A stretch of 64,000 bases of DNA from Daucus carota subsp. sativus (Eukaryota > Streptophyta > Magnoliopsida > Apiales > Apiaceae): assembly GCF_001625215.2 (NCBI RefSeq), contig NC_030385.2, forward strand, positions 28,545,598 through 28,609,597. The letters are read 5' to 3'. Shown here in pieces: positions 12,001 to 24,773 of the stretch. A model generated the notes under the pieces. That model worked only from the letters and a program-made list of their open reading frames with translations, did no database searches and was not told the origin of the DNA. A program made the translations under genes and the position numbers. Positions within the stretch are counted from its first letter, which is position 1, and every line of letters begins with the position of its first letter.

Positions 12001-15000
12001 ATAATTTTCTGGATCTGCTGATTCTTCATCGTCTTCAAAAGTTCTATCACCAATTGTAACTTGTTTCCCCCCACAATTAATATGCAGCGAATACCGATCT
12101 ATAAAATACCAGCATATTGTCAGATGTGACAATTTATATGTTAAATTACATTTATTTATTTTCGGCAGCCTCAAGTGCATGCAGTACCGTCGGAAAATGT
12201 GTTGGAGGAAAAAGAAATTGAGAACAATGTTTAGCCTACATTAATTTTTTAAAAGAAAAGATGATGAGAAATCACAATAATAGTTTGGATTTAGGCATAA
12301 TTGTACTCTACGGGGGTGAGGGGTGGGGAGTCATGTAAATTTGGTAAAAGTTGGAGAACGAAAGGTTAAGCACTAAAAGTAAATTCTTAATGAGATACTT
12401 ACCCTTAGGACATGAAAAGCTACTGCTGCGGCAATTGCTGGTGTAAATCATATGAAGCAGATTATCAAAAGTCTCAGTACAACATGAAAACCGAAACTTA
12501 TATGTCATTATCTCATACACAATACCAATTAATGTAAAAGCTTACAAATTTCTCCCAAAGCTCCTAAACAAGTTGAAGGTTCTATTTAGAAGAAAACAAT
12601 GAAGTCTTAGCATTTGATTGCGATGTTAATGAAGGAAATAAAATATGTGGACTTCGAAGCTTACAATGAATTCCAGCAAGTTCCTGAATCATTAGAAAAT
12701 TCATTGTATGATAGATCTATATGACTGCATAAGAGCGTGCATATGAAATCAATTTGAGGTCATAGTATATCTTTGCAGATACTAATGTAAAAATAAGATG
12801 CGAACTAATATTAAAAAACCCAAACATAATGCAGCAAGAAACACTAGTATATGCGAATTTGCAGCAGGAAAAACTACCATATGCGAATTTGCAGCCTACC
12901 AGATCAGACATGTAAGCAGTTTTCAGTGCCTCTATGCTACGGGAAAGAAATATTGCATCCCAACATTACATGTGCATATTACATTAACATTAACAGGGCC
13001 TATTGTTAAATCTGGCACTTGTAGAATAAAACCTACCCATCATATTACGATGTTTTCTCCCCTTTCAAGCTAAGGTAAGTAATTTTTAAGCCCAATGAGC
13101 ATGAAGCAGCTAGCACTTATTCTTTACAAGTCAATGTTCAGATCCAAACTTCTCACAATTATTTATTATCCATCATTCTAACCAACAATTCACTAGAATT
13201 TTCTAAGAAATAGAACTACTGTCTCCTATTTTCCAGTACAGAAATTTATAACCCTTAAGGTAAATTTGACTAGAAAACTCAGTGTAACCTTCTTTGTAGG
13301 CAAGCTTTTAGAAACTACCATGTTATACTGCAAGTCTATCAGTCACATAAAGAGAATTCTCGGTCAGTAAAATATTATATCCTATGATTGCTTAACACTA
13401 TCGTAGTCCATAAGAAATGACAATTTTATGCTTATACTTTATTTAAGCATGCAAGAATTTTCTTGTGGTTGATATAGCCACAGCTCATCATGTACAAACA
13501 TCTTCTTACATTTATACAATATATTTACCCTTTTCGAACAACAATTTTCTACAGTAAAGGCAAGGAAATCCTCTTGTGCAAAATGTTACAAGGGATCATT
13601 TTTGAGTTTATACTTTATAGTATCAATATGCTAGAACATCAACAGTAAGTATGAACATGATAAGAACTAAAGCAGTACTAAAATGCATACCCATTGGAAC
13701 TAATTTTTTTCATCCACTCCGGTATATGTCCAGTAAGAGAATTGTTTGTGAGAAACCTAAGAAGCACATAATTATATAAACAGTAACATGCATTTGTAAT
13801 CATTGTCAAAAATAATTTACAAGAGTAAATACATGCATTGTGCCATGAAACTATTCGCCAAGTTCAACATGGACTCCACCTCAAACACTTAATTCTGTTA
13901 ACTATTCATATTAATTATTACTGTACTCCTTTTAGCTGAAGTTGATTGCTTACATTTGCTGGAGCCCTGTTAGGGCACTAAAATTGCTGGGTATTTCTCC
14001 TTTCAACTTGTTGAAGCTTAGGTCTCTGCAACAAACGGAATACAGTGACGCTTCAAGGGAGGACTAACAGAGTTAGTAAAATACACATTTATGTATCAAA
14101 TGACAGGAAAACTGAATGGGAGTAGTATTACAGTTTGTTTAAATTTGTTAATTTGGAAAGATACTTGGGTATTTCCCCAGATATATTACAGCTCCTCAAC
14201 ATTCTGTAACACATCAAATAGTACCAATGTTATTTCTGAAGCATGGAGTGCAAATATATATTAAATCAAATCTTAGTATGTCTGACTCACAAATTATTCA
14301 GTTGTGTCATGTTTTCTAGTTGAGGAAACTCTGTGGCTCCTCCATTTAAATTGCTGATCAATCTACATAGAGGCAAGAAATCATTTGAACAGTATCTAGA
14401 TTGATCGGAAAGTATAACGTGTCCGACAACCTTTAAAAAGAATAGTTAAGTAGTTTCTCACAGCTCAGTTAAATTTTTCAGGATAGAAATGCTAGAAGGT
14501 ATAGGTCCCTCAAAACCACTAGCTTGAATATCTCTGTCATTGACATATCCAATGGATTTAGCTTTCATTTGAAGTGTGACATGATTGACTATCATTTTGG
14601 ATATAAATAAAAAATAAATAAATATAAAATGTTAAAAGAAAAACCAAGCTTACAATTTAGATAGTTGCTTCCAACTTTGGAAATCTGGAAGTTTTCCAGT
14701 AAAGTTGTTGCTACCTAGTCGACTGCATTACCCAAACAAACAGTAAATTATTTTCAAAAGAAAAGGAAGGACATGAAGAATACGGAATCCAAATTAGACA
14801 ATAGGACTGAAATTATCCACTGTATACTCACATATCTGTCAAGTGGATTAGGTGATTAAGCTCCAGAGGTAATTGTCCAGTTAGATAGTTAGCATCGATA
14901 TGGCTTCATCGACAAATGTTGAAGAAGAAATTCTGAGTGTAAGTCATTTTTAATTTTTATACAGTAACATATATTTATAATTGAATCAAAATGTAAATTA

Positions 15001-16745
15001 AAAAAGTTTATCATATAAAAAGACATGAAGGTGGTCTGACAGTGTCTGTAAGTTTACTAGTTTCCCAAGCTCTGGTGGAACACTTCCAGTAAACATGTTG
15101 CTGTCAAGACTCCTGAAAGTATTTATTCTTATCCAAGTTATATATGTAAGAGGAATGTGGTATGCATGTGCGTTTGAGAGAAAAGAAAGCATACAAATTT
15201 CTGAGAGTGGAAATGTTTCCCAAGTAATCTGGAATCGGCCCCGATAAATTATTTACTGTGACAGCCCTGGAACGTATTATATCGTCACACTGTTAATTCT
15301 AGTAACTGAATTTAGTATTACTGATTATAAAAGATTCGTAATAATGTAAATTGTAAGGTAATAACTGCTATATACTCACATATGTTCCAACTTTGTTGAA
15401 GTCCATTCACGGGGTATCGTGCCACCAAGGTAGTTGCGAGTAAAATCACTGTAAAACTAGTATTGACTTAGGGATGGAAGCATTGAAAATCAAATTGAAA
15501 TTTTTAGGAACTAAAAACCAAGTGTAATTAAGCACAAATATTCTCACATCTGTTTTATGAATGGCAACTTTGCCAAGGATGGTGGAAGTATACCATCAAA
15601 ATCCTGCCCTTTGAGAGACCTATTATATGAAGAATTAAAAGTTGCTCATTGTCACAATATATATGGTCTCCGCATAAGGGTTTAAGAGCAAGGCCAATCG
15701 TGATGTAAAATTTGTTCTATAGCTATATTCTAGAACAATAATAAAAAAACCCAATTCCAGTTGTGATGTATAATTTGCTCTAAAGTAGAGTAATGCTATA
15801 CTTTGTTCTATATTAGGAGCAAGATATAGAGTGCTCTATGATTGCCACATCATCAATAAGTTAAAAAGAGAGGAAAATGGGAGTGTGCTATTTTAGAGCT
15901 AGTGAAAAATTGATCAAGTTAGGTATGAAAACTAAAGAGTTAAAGTTTAAACAAAGTTAGGTAAATATAGAACAAATCATTGGAGGGGTGTGCTATTTTA
16001 GAACCAAAACCACTTTTTTGTTCTAAATTATAGAGATAGCCACACTTATTTTAACATCACGATTTGCCTTGCTCTAACATGTAGCAGTTAAATACTGTAA
16101 TAAACAGATGGTAGTATATTGCCACCGCTAATCATACCATGGGCGTTTAGTTAGTAAAACAAGATTTAATGGGATTTAAACCTAAATAGTGCAGAAACAC
16201 TTAACAAGTCAAAGACATACATGGCTTGAACGCGGCATATGTCACCAGGGAAGGAGCAATTGTAGAAGACATAATTAGCATACTCTGGCTTCCGTGTAGT
16301 GTCCCAGTTTGTCAAGTTTAGCTCAATATAATTGAACTTGTGGTTCTTTCTTCCCAGTTGATCAGCTATCTCACGAAGTGCACTTACTGCATACATCAAA
16401 CTCATCATGTCTCAGTAAACCAGTTGGGTTTAAGTCAAACTCATACGTTAAAAGCATAAAATAACTTGTTAATCATTTAGTATACAAATACTAAAACAGA
16501 ATATATATGCCAATCAATTGGTGCCTTGAACGGTTAATTTTAAACTGGAGGAGCAACTTAAAGGTTAACGGTTTTGAGAAAGAATTATAAGAGACCACAG
16601 ATTATCAACTTGATGTGTCAAGAAACTCATTCAGTAGACGTTGTTTACCATCCTCTGGTGCAAGATTCACACACTGTACTTCAACAAAACCTGCTACCAG
16701 CCCTGCCAAGACAACAAATGCAAGCGTTAAAATATTAGGAGACAT
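9087..16745 (-). CDS. LRR-VIII-2 receptor-like kinase with malectin domain
   Basis: Plasma-membrane receptor kinase resembling Arabidopsis At1g53430/At1g07650/At3g14840. 24 exons join in one frame to 998 aa: 16745-16649, 16386-16221, then LRR exons of 66-72 nt starting 15619, 15448, 15266, 15112, 14903, 14722, 14533, 14362, 14203, 14025, 13756, then 12724-12665, 12581-12546, 12437-12403, malectin 12098-11722 and 11638-11443, TM 11286-11137, kinase 10869-10751, 10616-10406, 10260-10023, 9733-9583, 9467-9087. The first exon encodes a clear signal peptide ([19 protein letters not shown]), which decides the start. The malectin domain begins [11 protein letters not shown]. The TM segment is [20 protein letters not shown]. 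The kinase keeps [24 protein letters not shown] and GYMAPEY, so it should be an active RD kinase. Introns between LRR exons are phase 2, as in the family. The ligand is unknown. Confidence 0.93.
15686..16074. mobile_element. Tourist/Harbinger-like MITE in receptor-kinase intron 2
   Basis: 389 bp with inverted ends (left gagcaaggccaatcgtgatg, right complementary to gagcaaggcaaatcgtgatg) and a TAA duplication at 15683-15685 and 16075-16077. It lies wholly inside the intron between exons 2 and 3 of the receptor kinase. Confidence 0.85.
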
Positions 16746-18212
16746 CGAAGTATCAAAATATTTTGCCATCTCTTTGCACTGACAATCCTTGAGCTAACGC
16801 AGGCCAATCTTATACAGGAGTACCATTATATATATCAAAAAATGAACAGTATGAAGTTCCAAACAAGGGGTAAAGTTCCTTCATTTGGTGAGTACCCCCA
16901 TGTGATATAGATGACTGCATCAAGTTATTATAGAAGGCCAGTTTAGAGATGCAGAAGTTCTTAACTAGTATGGAGCTATGTTCCCTTTTCTAGAATGTGA
17001 GATGTTGAGACATGATATATGTCCACACATTGAACATGAACTTCATCAAACAGCACTAATCTTGATTTTGTTGTAAAAGAAATCGGATCAAAACTAGATA
17101 TTACTCCTGTATATAATCTAGGTAAGGACAATCCTTGACTTTTGTATGCATATCTTTTCGATTTGGTTTATGTTTTCTGGTATAAAGCAATCATACCAAC
17201 CCAGAATAATATCAGACTTTTGGACACTCTCAAGTAATAACTTTAAAGGGGCAAGCAACATCCAAAATTAGCAAATACTCAAATCTCTTGTCAAATAATG
17301 TTGGATGAAAATTAATTTGCTCACATGTTGCCTTGAATTGTTAACATACCAAGTTAGGTCCATTAGCCAGCCTAGGCTTACTAACTGGATTTCGAGACCT
17401 CAACCTCAAGATTATGTATTTTTCTTAACGAATTGTGTAAGTTGTACGACGGCACAAATTTTACAATGTTCACGAACACGAAAAACATTCAAAATTCAAA
17501 TTGCTGCCCCTAATTTTAAGAAAAAGTTGCAAAGATCGTCATCCTCTTACAATAACTCAAGTAATTCTGGTAAAATTAAAAAGCCAAACATAAGTAAATA
17601 TATGAGTAATTCACCCTCAACTTATTTCTTGCATGAATAGTAAAATAATAGCAAGTCAGCTAACAAGGACTCTTCACAAAATAAAGACAATTCTTCTTCT
17701 TCACGAGAATCAATTGTTGCTAGTTAAATCAATTACCGGAACAAATTTTTAACTTTATTTATGACTTGTTTGCGCCGTTCCGTAAATATATCTCTAAATT
17801 GAAAAGATGCACAACCAGATGGCCAAAATATTTTTATTACAATTCACATGCAAATCTAGACTATAATCAAAATACAAAAATTTGATTAATTCAAAGAAGA
17901 ATAGTTTATATAGGTGTAAATAATATAGGCTTGTTAGGTACCTGCTGCGAGAGGGCAGGGCTTTACTTCTTCCTGCTTCTCCATAGCTCTTTGCTGGATA
18001 GTAAGCCAAGAATGTACTAGTTGGAGCCCTAAATATAATATAAAAAATTATGTATTAGTAGTTTAGGACATATTCAACTACCTTCAACTCCAACAATGTG
18101 TCTTATTTTCACTATATGTTTAATATTTTATTATTAAAAGTTCACTTTCATCATTAAAACATAATATAAAATAAAGAAAGAAAGAGAGTATCAGTAAGAA
18201 TTTATTATAAAA
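16746..18212. other. Upstream region of the receptor kinase
   Basis: Promoter side of the minus-strand receptor kinase. A 111-codon frame at 17305-17640 has no recognisable motif and is not called. The part at about 18070-18212 resembles one end of a Tourist-like MITE whose other end may be at about 19500-19635, split by the Helitron, but this is weak. Confidence 0.4.
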
Positions 18213-18347
18213 TCATCAATATACTTATATAAAGGAGAAGCGAGGGGCGTGTAGGTGGCGCCTCTCAGATAGCTCCGTTCTATTTTTCTAATTTTCTGGA
18301 ATTTTTGGGTGAATGATATAAAAAAAATTGTTTCAGATTCATTGATA

Positions 18348-18649
18348 TGGTATATATCTTGGCATAAATTAATCTGATTCTGTTTCAGATTATTTATGGA
18401 ATATAATAAATTGAAAGTATTAGTCTGATTTTATTTCAGATTATTTATGTAATATAGTAACTTGCAAGTTTTTTAATCTGATTCTATTTCAGATTATTTG
18501 GTATATATCTTGGCATAAATTAATCTGATTCTGTTTCAGATTATTTATGGAATATAATAAATTGAAAGTATTAGTCTGATTTTATTTCAGATTATTTATG
18601 GAATATAGTAACTTGCAAGTTTTTTAATCTGGTTCTATTTCAGATTATT
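18348..18649. repeat. Tandem duplication, 151-bp unit, inside the Helitron
   Basis: Two nearly identical units start at 18348 and 18499 with tggtatatatcttggcataa. Within each, the phrase ttaatctgattctgtttcag recurs in variants, a shorter internal period of about 50 bp. Confidence 0.85.
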
Positions 18650-18764
18650 TAATTATGGAAAAGAGTAGCGCACAAGTTTCTCGGCACCTATAAATACCCT
18701 TATAGGTTGTACGGTTTTGGATCATCTAAACACAACCTACACTGTCTCTCAATATCACAGTTAA

Positions 18765-18967
18765 GGGTGTGCATTCGGTTCAGTTAACCGAAAACCGAAC
18801 CGAATAACCAAAATAATTTCGGTTCGGTTAATCGAAATTTATATTTCGGTTTTCGGTAGCCAAATTTTCATTTTTCGGTTATCCGGTTTTTTAACCGCGG
18901 TTTCATAGAATTTCAGTTTCGGTTAACCGAAATAAATTTCGGTTTCGGTTAACCGAATGCACACCCC
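18765..18967. mobile_element. TIR MITE with TAA duplication, nested in the Helitron
   Basis: 203 bp with inverted ends gggtgtgcattcggtt and aaccgaatgcacacccc, flanked by TAA at 18762-18764 and 18968-18970. The inside is made of many ttcggtt/aaccgaa blocks, so the single strand could fold extensively. Confidence 0.8.
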
Positions 18968-19485
18968 TAATTACAATGATATATTTTTGTTGGTGATTCT
19001 TTTATAATATTTGTTTTGATCGTCGGACGTATTTGTTGTTGTTTGCAAGCTTACAGTATGTTTTATTGATGTCATCAGTCAGTATAGTCGTATGCTTTTT
19101 ATATGCAGGTAGTGGTGTATGTGTCTAAGAAGTAGTGTTTGGAAAAGTTAATGACAATGTTAGTCAAGAACATGATTATTTTTCAAAAAGAAAAACACAA
19201 TTAAAATTAAGATTCGTCGTACTTTAAATCGTTAATTACATGTAGAAACTTATTATCATTTTTTCACATATGAATTATAGTCCAATTTTTCAATTTTAAA
19301 AATTAATATTGGTATTGCATCGAGATGTTTATAATATAAAATTTATTTTATTTTATAAATATTAATTTTGAATCATTAATATAATTTTTATAAGTCGCCG
19401 CAAATTGATTTTATTCTATAAATATTAATTTTGAATCATTAATGTAATTTTTATAGGCCGCCGCAACGCGCGGATTCTCAACTAG

Positions 19486-21768
19486 TATGAGATAATGTCA
19501 GGAGAGAGAGCCTCAAAAATAGTGCTCGAATGGGTTGTCTTAATGTTATAGGGCATCACTAGGAGGAGCAAATTTTTTCATCAAATGCTCTATATTATGA
19601 CCTAGACACTAAATAGGACAGCTGTTGGACTTGCTCTAATGCACCCATATTTGCACTACTTCGGGTTAAGATTTATTTAATTAAATATCAAATTAGGGTT
19701 GTGAATTATGAAGTAGCTAATAAATCATCGACGACAATAGGAATGCTCACGGCCTTCCAACGATCGGCAACAATATTTATGCTTGGACTTTTAGAATTTG
19801 AACGATCATTGATCATAGGAAATAATCTCTTTGTTTTTTTTGCCATATAGCCTTTTTGCGCATAACTTTATGAGTTTAATTGTCTACGATTATCATTTTG
19901 TGAATAAAAATAGATAATTAATATTATAATTCACATCAGAGTAATTATTAGCTGAAAAATCAAATGATTATTAACAATTAAAAAATGGAGGAGTATTGTT
20001 CATCACAACAAAAAAGGTCATTTTTAAGGTTGCATTTATTTGGACGAGATGGAAAGAGAGGAGAATGAAATGAAAAATTGAAAGAAAAAAAATTATGAAA
20101 AAAAAAAATGTATAAAAAAATAGTGACAATATATGACTAAAATTGCAAAGAAACATGATCAAGAATTAAAATGATCATTCATTTCAAATCATGTGGGTTG
20201 GATTTATAATTTAAATTATTTGGAATTGATTGATTGAAAGAATCAAAATTATGTTCACGTACTTCAAATTATTTTCCCAAAAAATGTTGTCAGATACAAT
20301 TCTACAAACAAGATAATTTATTACATAAAAATGTCTATATATATGTTAATCAAACTACTCAGTACTCAGTAGTCACACATATTTTCCATGATCGTCTATT
20401 GAATGTGTATAAACTTCTTCTGCGACTGGTGAATCTGATGCAGCATTCCCAGTTCTAACCAATAAAGTATACATTAGTAATTATTTTAGGATAAAAAAAT
20501 GAGATACCCTCTCGGAAACCAAAAGGATAGAGGGGAGGGGAGACAATCTTGATATTGTTTCCAAGAAGCAGGCAAAGCATGGGCATGCAGATAAAATATG
20601 TTAAGTTTTGTTACACTGCTAGGGGAAAATGGAAGCTTACATTTGAAAAGAGGCTCTCTTAATGCGCAAGTCAAGCGTGGAGACCCATACCAGATTAAGC
20701 ATCCTTTTTCGGTTACAGAGCTTAGAATGGGAAGGGTGCGAAATTTCAGGGTACCGGGAATGGGCTGTTTTGAAGCTTACATTCTTCTGCAGAGAAGAAT
20801 GGGTGTTGCAGTCATGTATTTCACTTATACTTTAGATCATGTCGGTACTAAAGAAACTTCATTACTACCAGAAGCCGATTATTTCATCTATACTTCACCA
20901 ATTAGGAGACGTTTGGTTCATGGTTAATGAGTTGGTTAACGGGAATGGGAACCTGAAACCCATGTGTACTAGTGTTTGGATTAGCCATTTTGTGGTATGG
21001 AATGGAAAACTCGTAACCACTTGGTGGGTAAATCATTTCTTCTGTACCCCTTGGGATAACCATTCTCATACCCCCCGTTCCCATTCCCGACTCTCATTCC
21101 AATCTACCATCCAAACACCCTTTTAATTCTTCTCGGGATGTTTGACAGTGAGAGTTCAATGCTGAATCATAAACAGACTACTGATGTTTCTGGTTAAGTC
21201 CGAATTGTTAGATCTATTAGGTGGAAGAAACATTTGTTGAGCGAGATAGGGAGAGAATGAATATAAATTTCACTTGCATTTCATAGTAAGAGTAACTTTT
21301 AAGGTAGCATCTACCGGCCATTCATGCAACACTGTTGTCACATTCTGATACACCAATAACATACACAATCATTCAAATATGCATTATTGAATAATTTGAA
21401 CTCACTCCTTTTCTGGAAAATTATGATAATTTTTTGATATAGTAATTTGGGAGGACTGGAGAATAGCTAGAAAATAAATAAGTAAATTGGATAATGCAAA
21501 ATAATACTCTTAGCAATTGAGTCATCAGGTTTTAAGAAGATGGATAGAAACCACATGAAACTCCCTATCCATGAACAGCATTATGTTATTATTTGGTACC
21601 TCGAGATATTTTGAATTTTTTTGAAAAAAGAGATATTTTTAAAAAATTTAAATGCTTTTGTCCCTTAGCAGCATCTCTGCTTTAAAGGATGCCCTGCCCA
21701 GTGCCCTCCCTCCATCTCCACTTACTACTCTAAGCTCAGCCCCCCATAAGCATCTCTGAAAAAGAAAG
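19486..21768. other. Intergenic, transposon debris
   Basis: AT-rich region between the Helitron and the MAKR gene. It holds the MITE at 20905-21122 and a partial relative of the MITE at 34324 (about 20010-20255). The 109-codon frame at 20598-20927 runs into the MITE and has no recognisable motif. Confidence 0.4.
20905..21122. mobile_element. Harbinger-like MITE
   Basis: 218 bp with related inverted ends (left acgtttggttcatgg...cgggaatgggaac, right complementary to gtgtttggatggtag...cgggaatgggaac) and TTA at 20902-20904 and 21123-21125. Confidence 0.6.
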
Positions 21769-22806
21769 ATGAAGCTAATGGCCTCGAGTAATCTTCCATT
21801 TTATAATCATGCAGAAGATATGTACATAGATATGGAACTAAGCTGTTCTTCCACCAGTGTGTTCTTTTCTTGCCCACAAGCCAGAGATTTTGAATTTCAA
21901 ATGTGTGATTCTACTCATCTTGAAAAAGAAACTATCAGCTCTCCTGCTGATGAACTCTTCTACAAAGGAAACCTCCTTCCTCTTCACCTTCCACCGCGCT
22001 TAGAAATGGTCGAAAAGCTTCTCCAAAACTCAACCACCAAAAATTTTAGTGATGATCAAGAATGCAGCATTGTACTTCCTTCTACCACCGATACCACTCC
22101 ACTGGATCAATCGTGCAACATTTCTCCATCGGAGTCTTATCGTGTCAGTTGTGAACTTAATCCAGCTGACTACATTGAATGGTCCAGTGAATTGAGTGGT
22201 TTTATAAGCGGGACTGATCAGCCTAAAAAATCCTGGTCCAGGTATAAGCTCAAGCTCATTAAGAAATCTTGTTTAGGCCAAAAGCTTAAGGCCTCGCGAG
22301 CGTATTTGAAATCTTTATTTTCAAAATCTGGTTCTGATGAACCATCTGCCAAAACAACATGCAAAGATGAAGAATCTGAAGGTAACAAAGATTATTTCAG
22401 CAGGTACATTAAGGTTGCTAAAAAGACCCCCTATGGGCAACTTATGAAAGGAATGAAAATTCCAACATTAGTGTCTGTCATGAGTAGTATTGAGAAAAAT
22501 GGCTTTGATCAGGATAACAATATTACTTCTCACAGAAAATCATTTTCTGCAACAAAACAGCGACCATCCACCATAAAATCCTCAACTTCATGTTCATCAG
22601 GCTCTTCATCTTTATCATCTTCATTTTCGTTATACTCGAATGGGGTATATGATCCACAGCTACTCAAGAGAAGCAACAGTGCAACTTCAGAGATAGAGAG
22701 TTCTATTGAAGCAGCCATTGCATACTGTAAAAAATCTCAGCAACTCTTTACCACAAGAAACACAGCAAGTGAAGCTGGTTTTTGCTCATTTTCTGTTGTA
22801 GCTTAA
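21769..22806 (+). CDS. MAKR4: Membrane-associated kinase regulator, MAKR4-like
   Basis: Single exon, 345 aa. MAKR proteins are BKI1 relatives that sit at the plasma membrane through basic stretches and bind or regulate receptor kinases. Family marks seen: YIDMELSCSSTS near the N terminus, the signature PADELFYKGNLLPLHLPPRL (about residues 59-78), SPSESYRVSCELNPADY, a Lys/Arg-rich stretch around KSWSRYKLKLIKKSCLGQ, KASRAYLKSLF, a Ser-rich tract near the C terminus, then SEIESSIEAAIAYCKKSQQ, the C-terminal receptor-interaction-like segment, and AGFCSFSVVA. Compared with my memory of Arabidopsis MAKR4 the protein ends soon after GFCS, so it lacks the last dozen or so residues. The exact paralogue (MAKR3 or MAKR4) is uncertain. 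Confidence 0.88.
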   Translation: MKLMASSNLPFYNHAEDMYIDMELSCSSTSVFFSCPQARDFEFQMCDSTHLEKETISSPADELFYKGNLLPLHLPPRLEMVEKLLQNSTTKNFSDDQECSIVLPSTTDTTPLDQSCNISPSESYRVSCELNPADYIEWSSELSGFISGTDQPKKSWSRYKLKLIKKSCLGQKLKASRAYLKSLFSKSGSDEPSAKTTCKDEESEGNKDYFSRYIKVAKKTPYGQLMKGMKIPTLVSVMSSIEKNGFDQDNNITSHRKSFSATKQRPSTIKSSTSCSSGSSSLSSSFSLYSNGVYDPQLLKRSNSATSEIESSIEAAIAYCKKSQQLFTTRNTASEAGFCSFSVVA

Positions 22807-24773
22807 AGTATCCAATGTTTCATTTTTACCCATTTCCATTGTATTTACTGATTTCTTTCAGTTCCCATGTGATCTTCAGGCATTTGATCATAATTCACCT
22901 GTACAAATATGTGTATTTACCCTGCAGACAAAACTACTACTGTAACATTCTGGTTTTTTACTGTGTGGACATGAGTATTATTGCTACATTGTCAGAGTAG
23001 GTTAAATAATTTCAAAGACATTTCAGCAGAGATTTCTGACTTGCATTCTGCACTCAGTAGTCTGTTCTTCCCTGCTGTTTCCTTGCACTTCATCCATATG
23101 GTAATTTCTTAATTTCAACAACATGGTATAATATACAGCAACTTACAGTCTTTTTAAGTAATAATCATATAAGACATGAATGCATTTGAAGATTGCATTT
23201 CCTAACCTTAGTAAACTTTTATTGGACATCATGCTGTATCACCCCTCTGAGTAAACCATGAGTCAGCCCCCCACTTGTAAATTTCAGTGAGGGGTCTGCT
23301 AAACAGTTAAAAGGCATTCTCTTTTCAGAAACGTGGGAGTCACAGATTCATTTATAGGCATATAATTACACTAGCTTTATTGCAATTTTCATGAGTAAGG
23401 ACAACCGAAAAAACAAGTCATCCCGGTGCACAAGACCCCGCATCAGTAGACACTTGACTGGTGTTAGAAATGGCATTTGGCAACTCTAACAAGTTCAAAC
23501 CATTTAAAAGCTTCTGCTTCAGGAACTATAATCACTAGTAATATCCATTATTCTGTAACTATAACTTGGAAGAGAATATAGAAATGTACTAGCAACAATG
23601 AAAGTCTCTTTTCAAATAAGGAAAAGGTAAGAAAGAAGAAGAGCTCAAGGGTTACACACATACCAAGTTTAACTTGACAATATGTTAAAAGTTACCTCAA
23701 AGTCCCAAACTTCTGTTCTTTAGGATCACTGCAAGGACAAACAGCCTTTTCCTCAGTCCTCACTAACTAGATTCCAGAGCCACTACTTGAGGCTTCCATC
23801 TTCAAATTTAAAAGCAACAAGTTTTAAAGTACTGCATGAAAGTAATGTATAGTCTTTTCCCAGAATAAAAGCAACGGCAGAGCTTTATTCTTAAACCTTT
23901 TCTCTTCTTTTATGTTATGAGTGAAATTTTCCACTATTGACAGTTAGCACCATAGCTTTGACAAATAAGAAATATTGGAATTTTTGAAAAGACTTGTGGA
24001 AGAGCCAAAGTTTAAACACCTGAAGTCAAAGAGTAAGCTGTTGATAATAGTAGTATCACCTTACCTAACAGATTTACACGAGTAATTATTTAATAGTATA
24101 GTTGATATTTCAGTTCTATAGTTCTGTTTCGACCTTTTTCTGGTGATATATCAACTGTTATTGCACGAAAACTAGAGTTAGTATATATAACTTATATCAG
24201 AGAGATTTTTGCCATCGCAAGAGGGCTGTGTCGGTAGCTAAATGCAGCATCACACTCAACAAAATGTATAACGAGAAGATCCCCAATGCATAAGAAGGGG
24301 GAAAGAAAGAGAATTTGAATATGATCCAATTAATCCCATGCACTCTTTACTTCTGATATCGACGTGAAAGGATTTATCAATAAAGTCTAAATAAAAAGGA
24401 AAAGAGAAACACATGTACATTATCAAACATATTATGCTAAGCAAGTGCAACTAGACAAAAATCAAGGTCCACCTTATAATTCATGTAAACACAAATGGAG
24501 ATATGTTGCTAGTTCAAATATCTACTTGCTCTTTAGATTGAGTTTGCCTACAAAGATTCAGAGTGGACCACGCGAAACCTCTTGCTTCCACGTTACACCT
24601 CACCTCATAAACCAGTAAACTCAATGGTGTAAAGCCAAATGCCGATTCCATAAAATTGATATACAAAAGCTAAATGACAATTTCAGTACAAAAATTTCCA
24701 GCAATCTTCGTCAAGATATGCATGTATGATTTTGCAAAAGAAAAACGGAACTGGCCTGTAAGCTGTGGCATAA
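22807..24773. other. Convergent intergenic region
   Basis: Lies between the stops of MAKR (+) and the ITN1-like gene (-). The two sides should hold 3' UTRs. No gene, RNA or transposon with clear ends was recognised in the roughly 2 kb. Confidence 0.4.

Larger units (their letters stand above)
18213..19485 (+). mobile_element. Non-autonomous Helitron
   Basis: The left end reads TCATCAATATACTTATATAA followed by aggagaagcg, typical of plant Helitron 5' ends. The right end is a short GC-rich stem (gccgccgcaacgcgcgg) followed by attctcaaCTAG, then the host T, matching the CTRR end with its upstream hairpin. The exact 5' base could also be 18216. There is no Rep/helicase frame, so it is non-autonomous. 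It contains a 151-bp tandem duplication and a nested MITE. Confidence 0.75.

Noticed and set aside
17305-17640. 111-codon frame upstream of the receptor kinase
   Set aside because: No motif, no family resemblance and AT-rich codon use.
17945-17990. Minus-strand frame MEKQEEVKPCPLAAG with a donor-like end, possible alternative first exon of the receptor kinase
   Set aside because: The exon at 16745-16649 has its own ATG and a much better signal peptide, so the upstream exon is not needed.
20598-20927. 109-codon frame
   Set aside because: Runs into a MITE and shows no recognisable domain.
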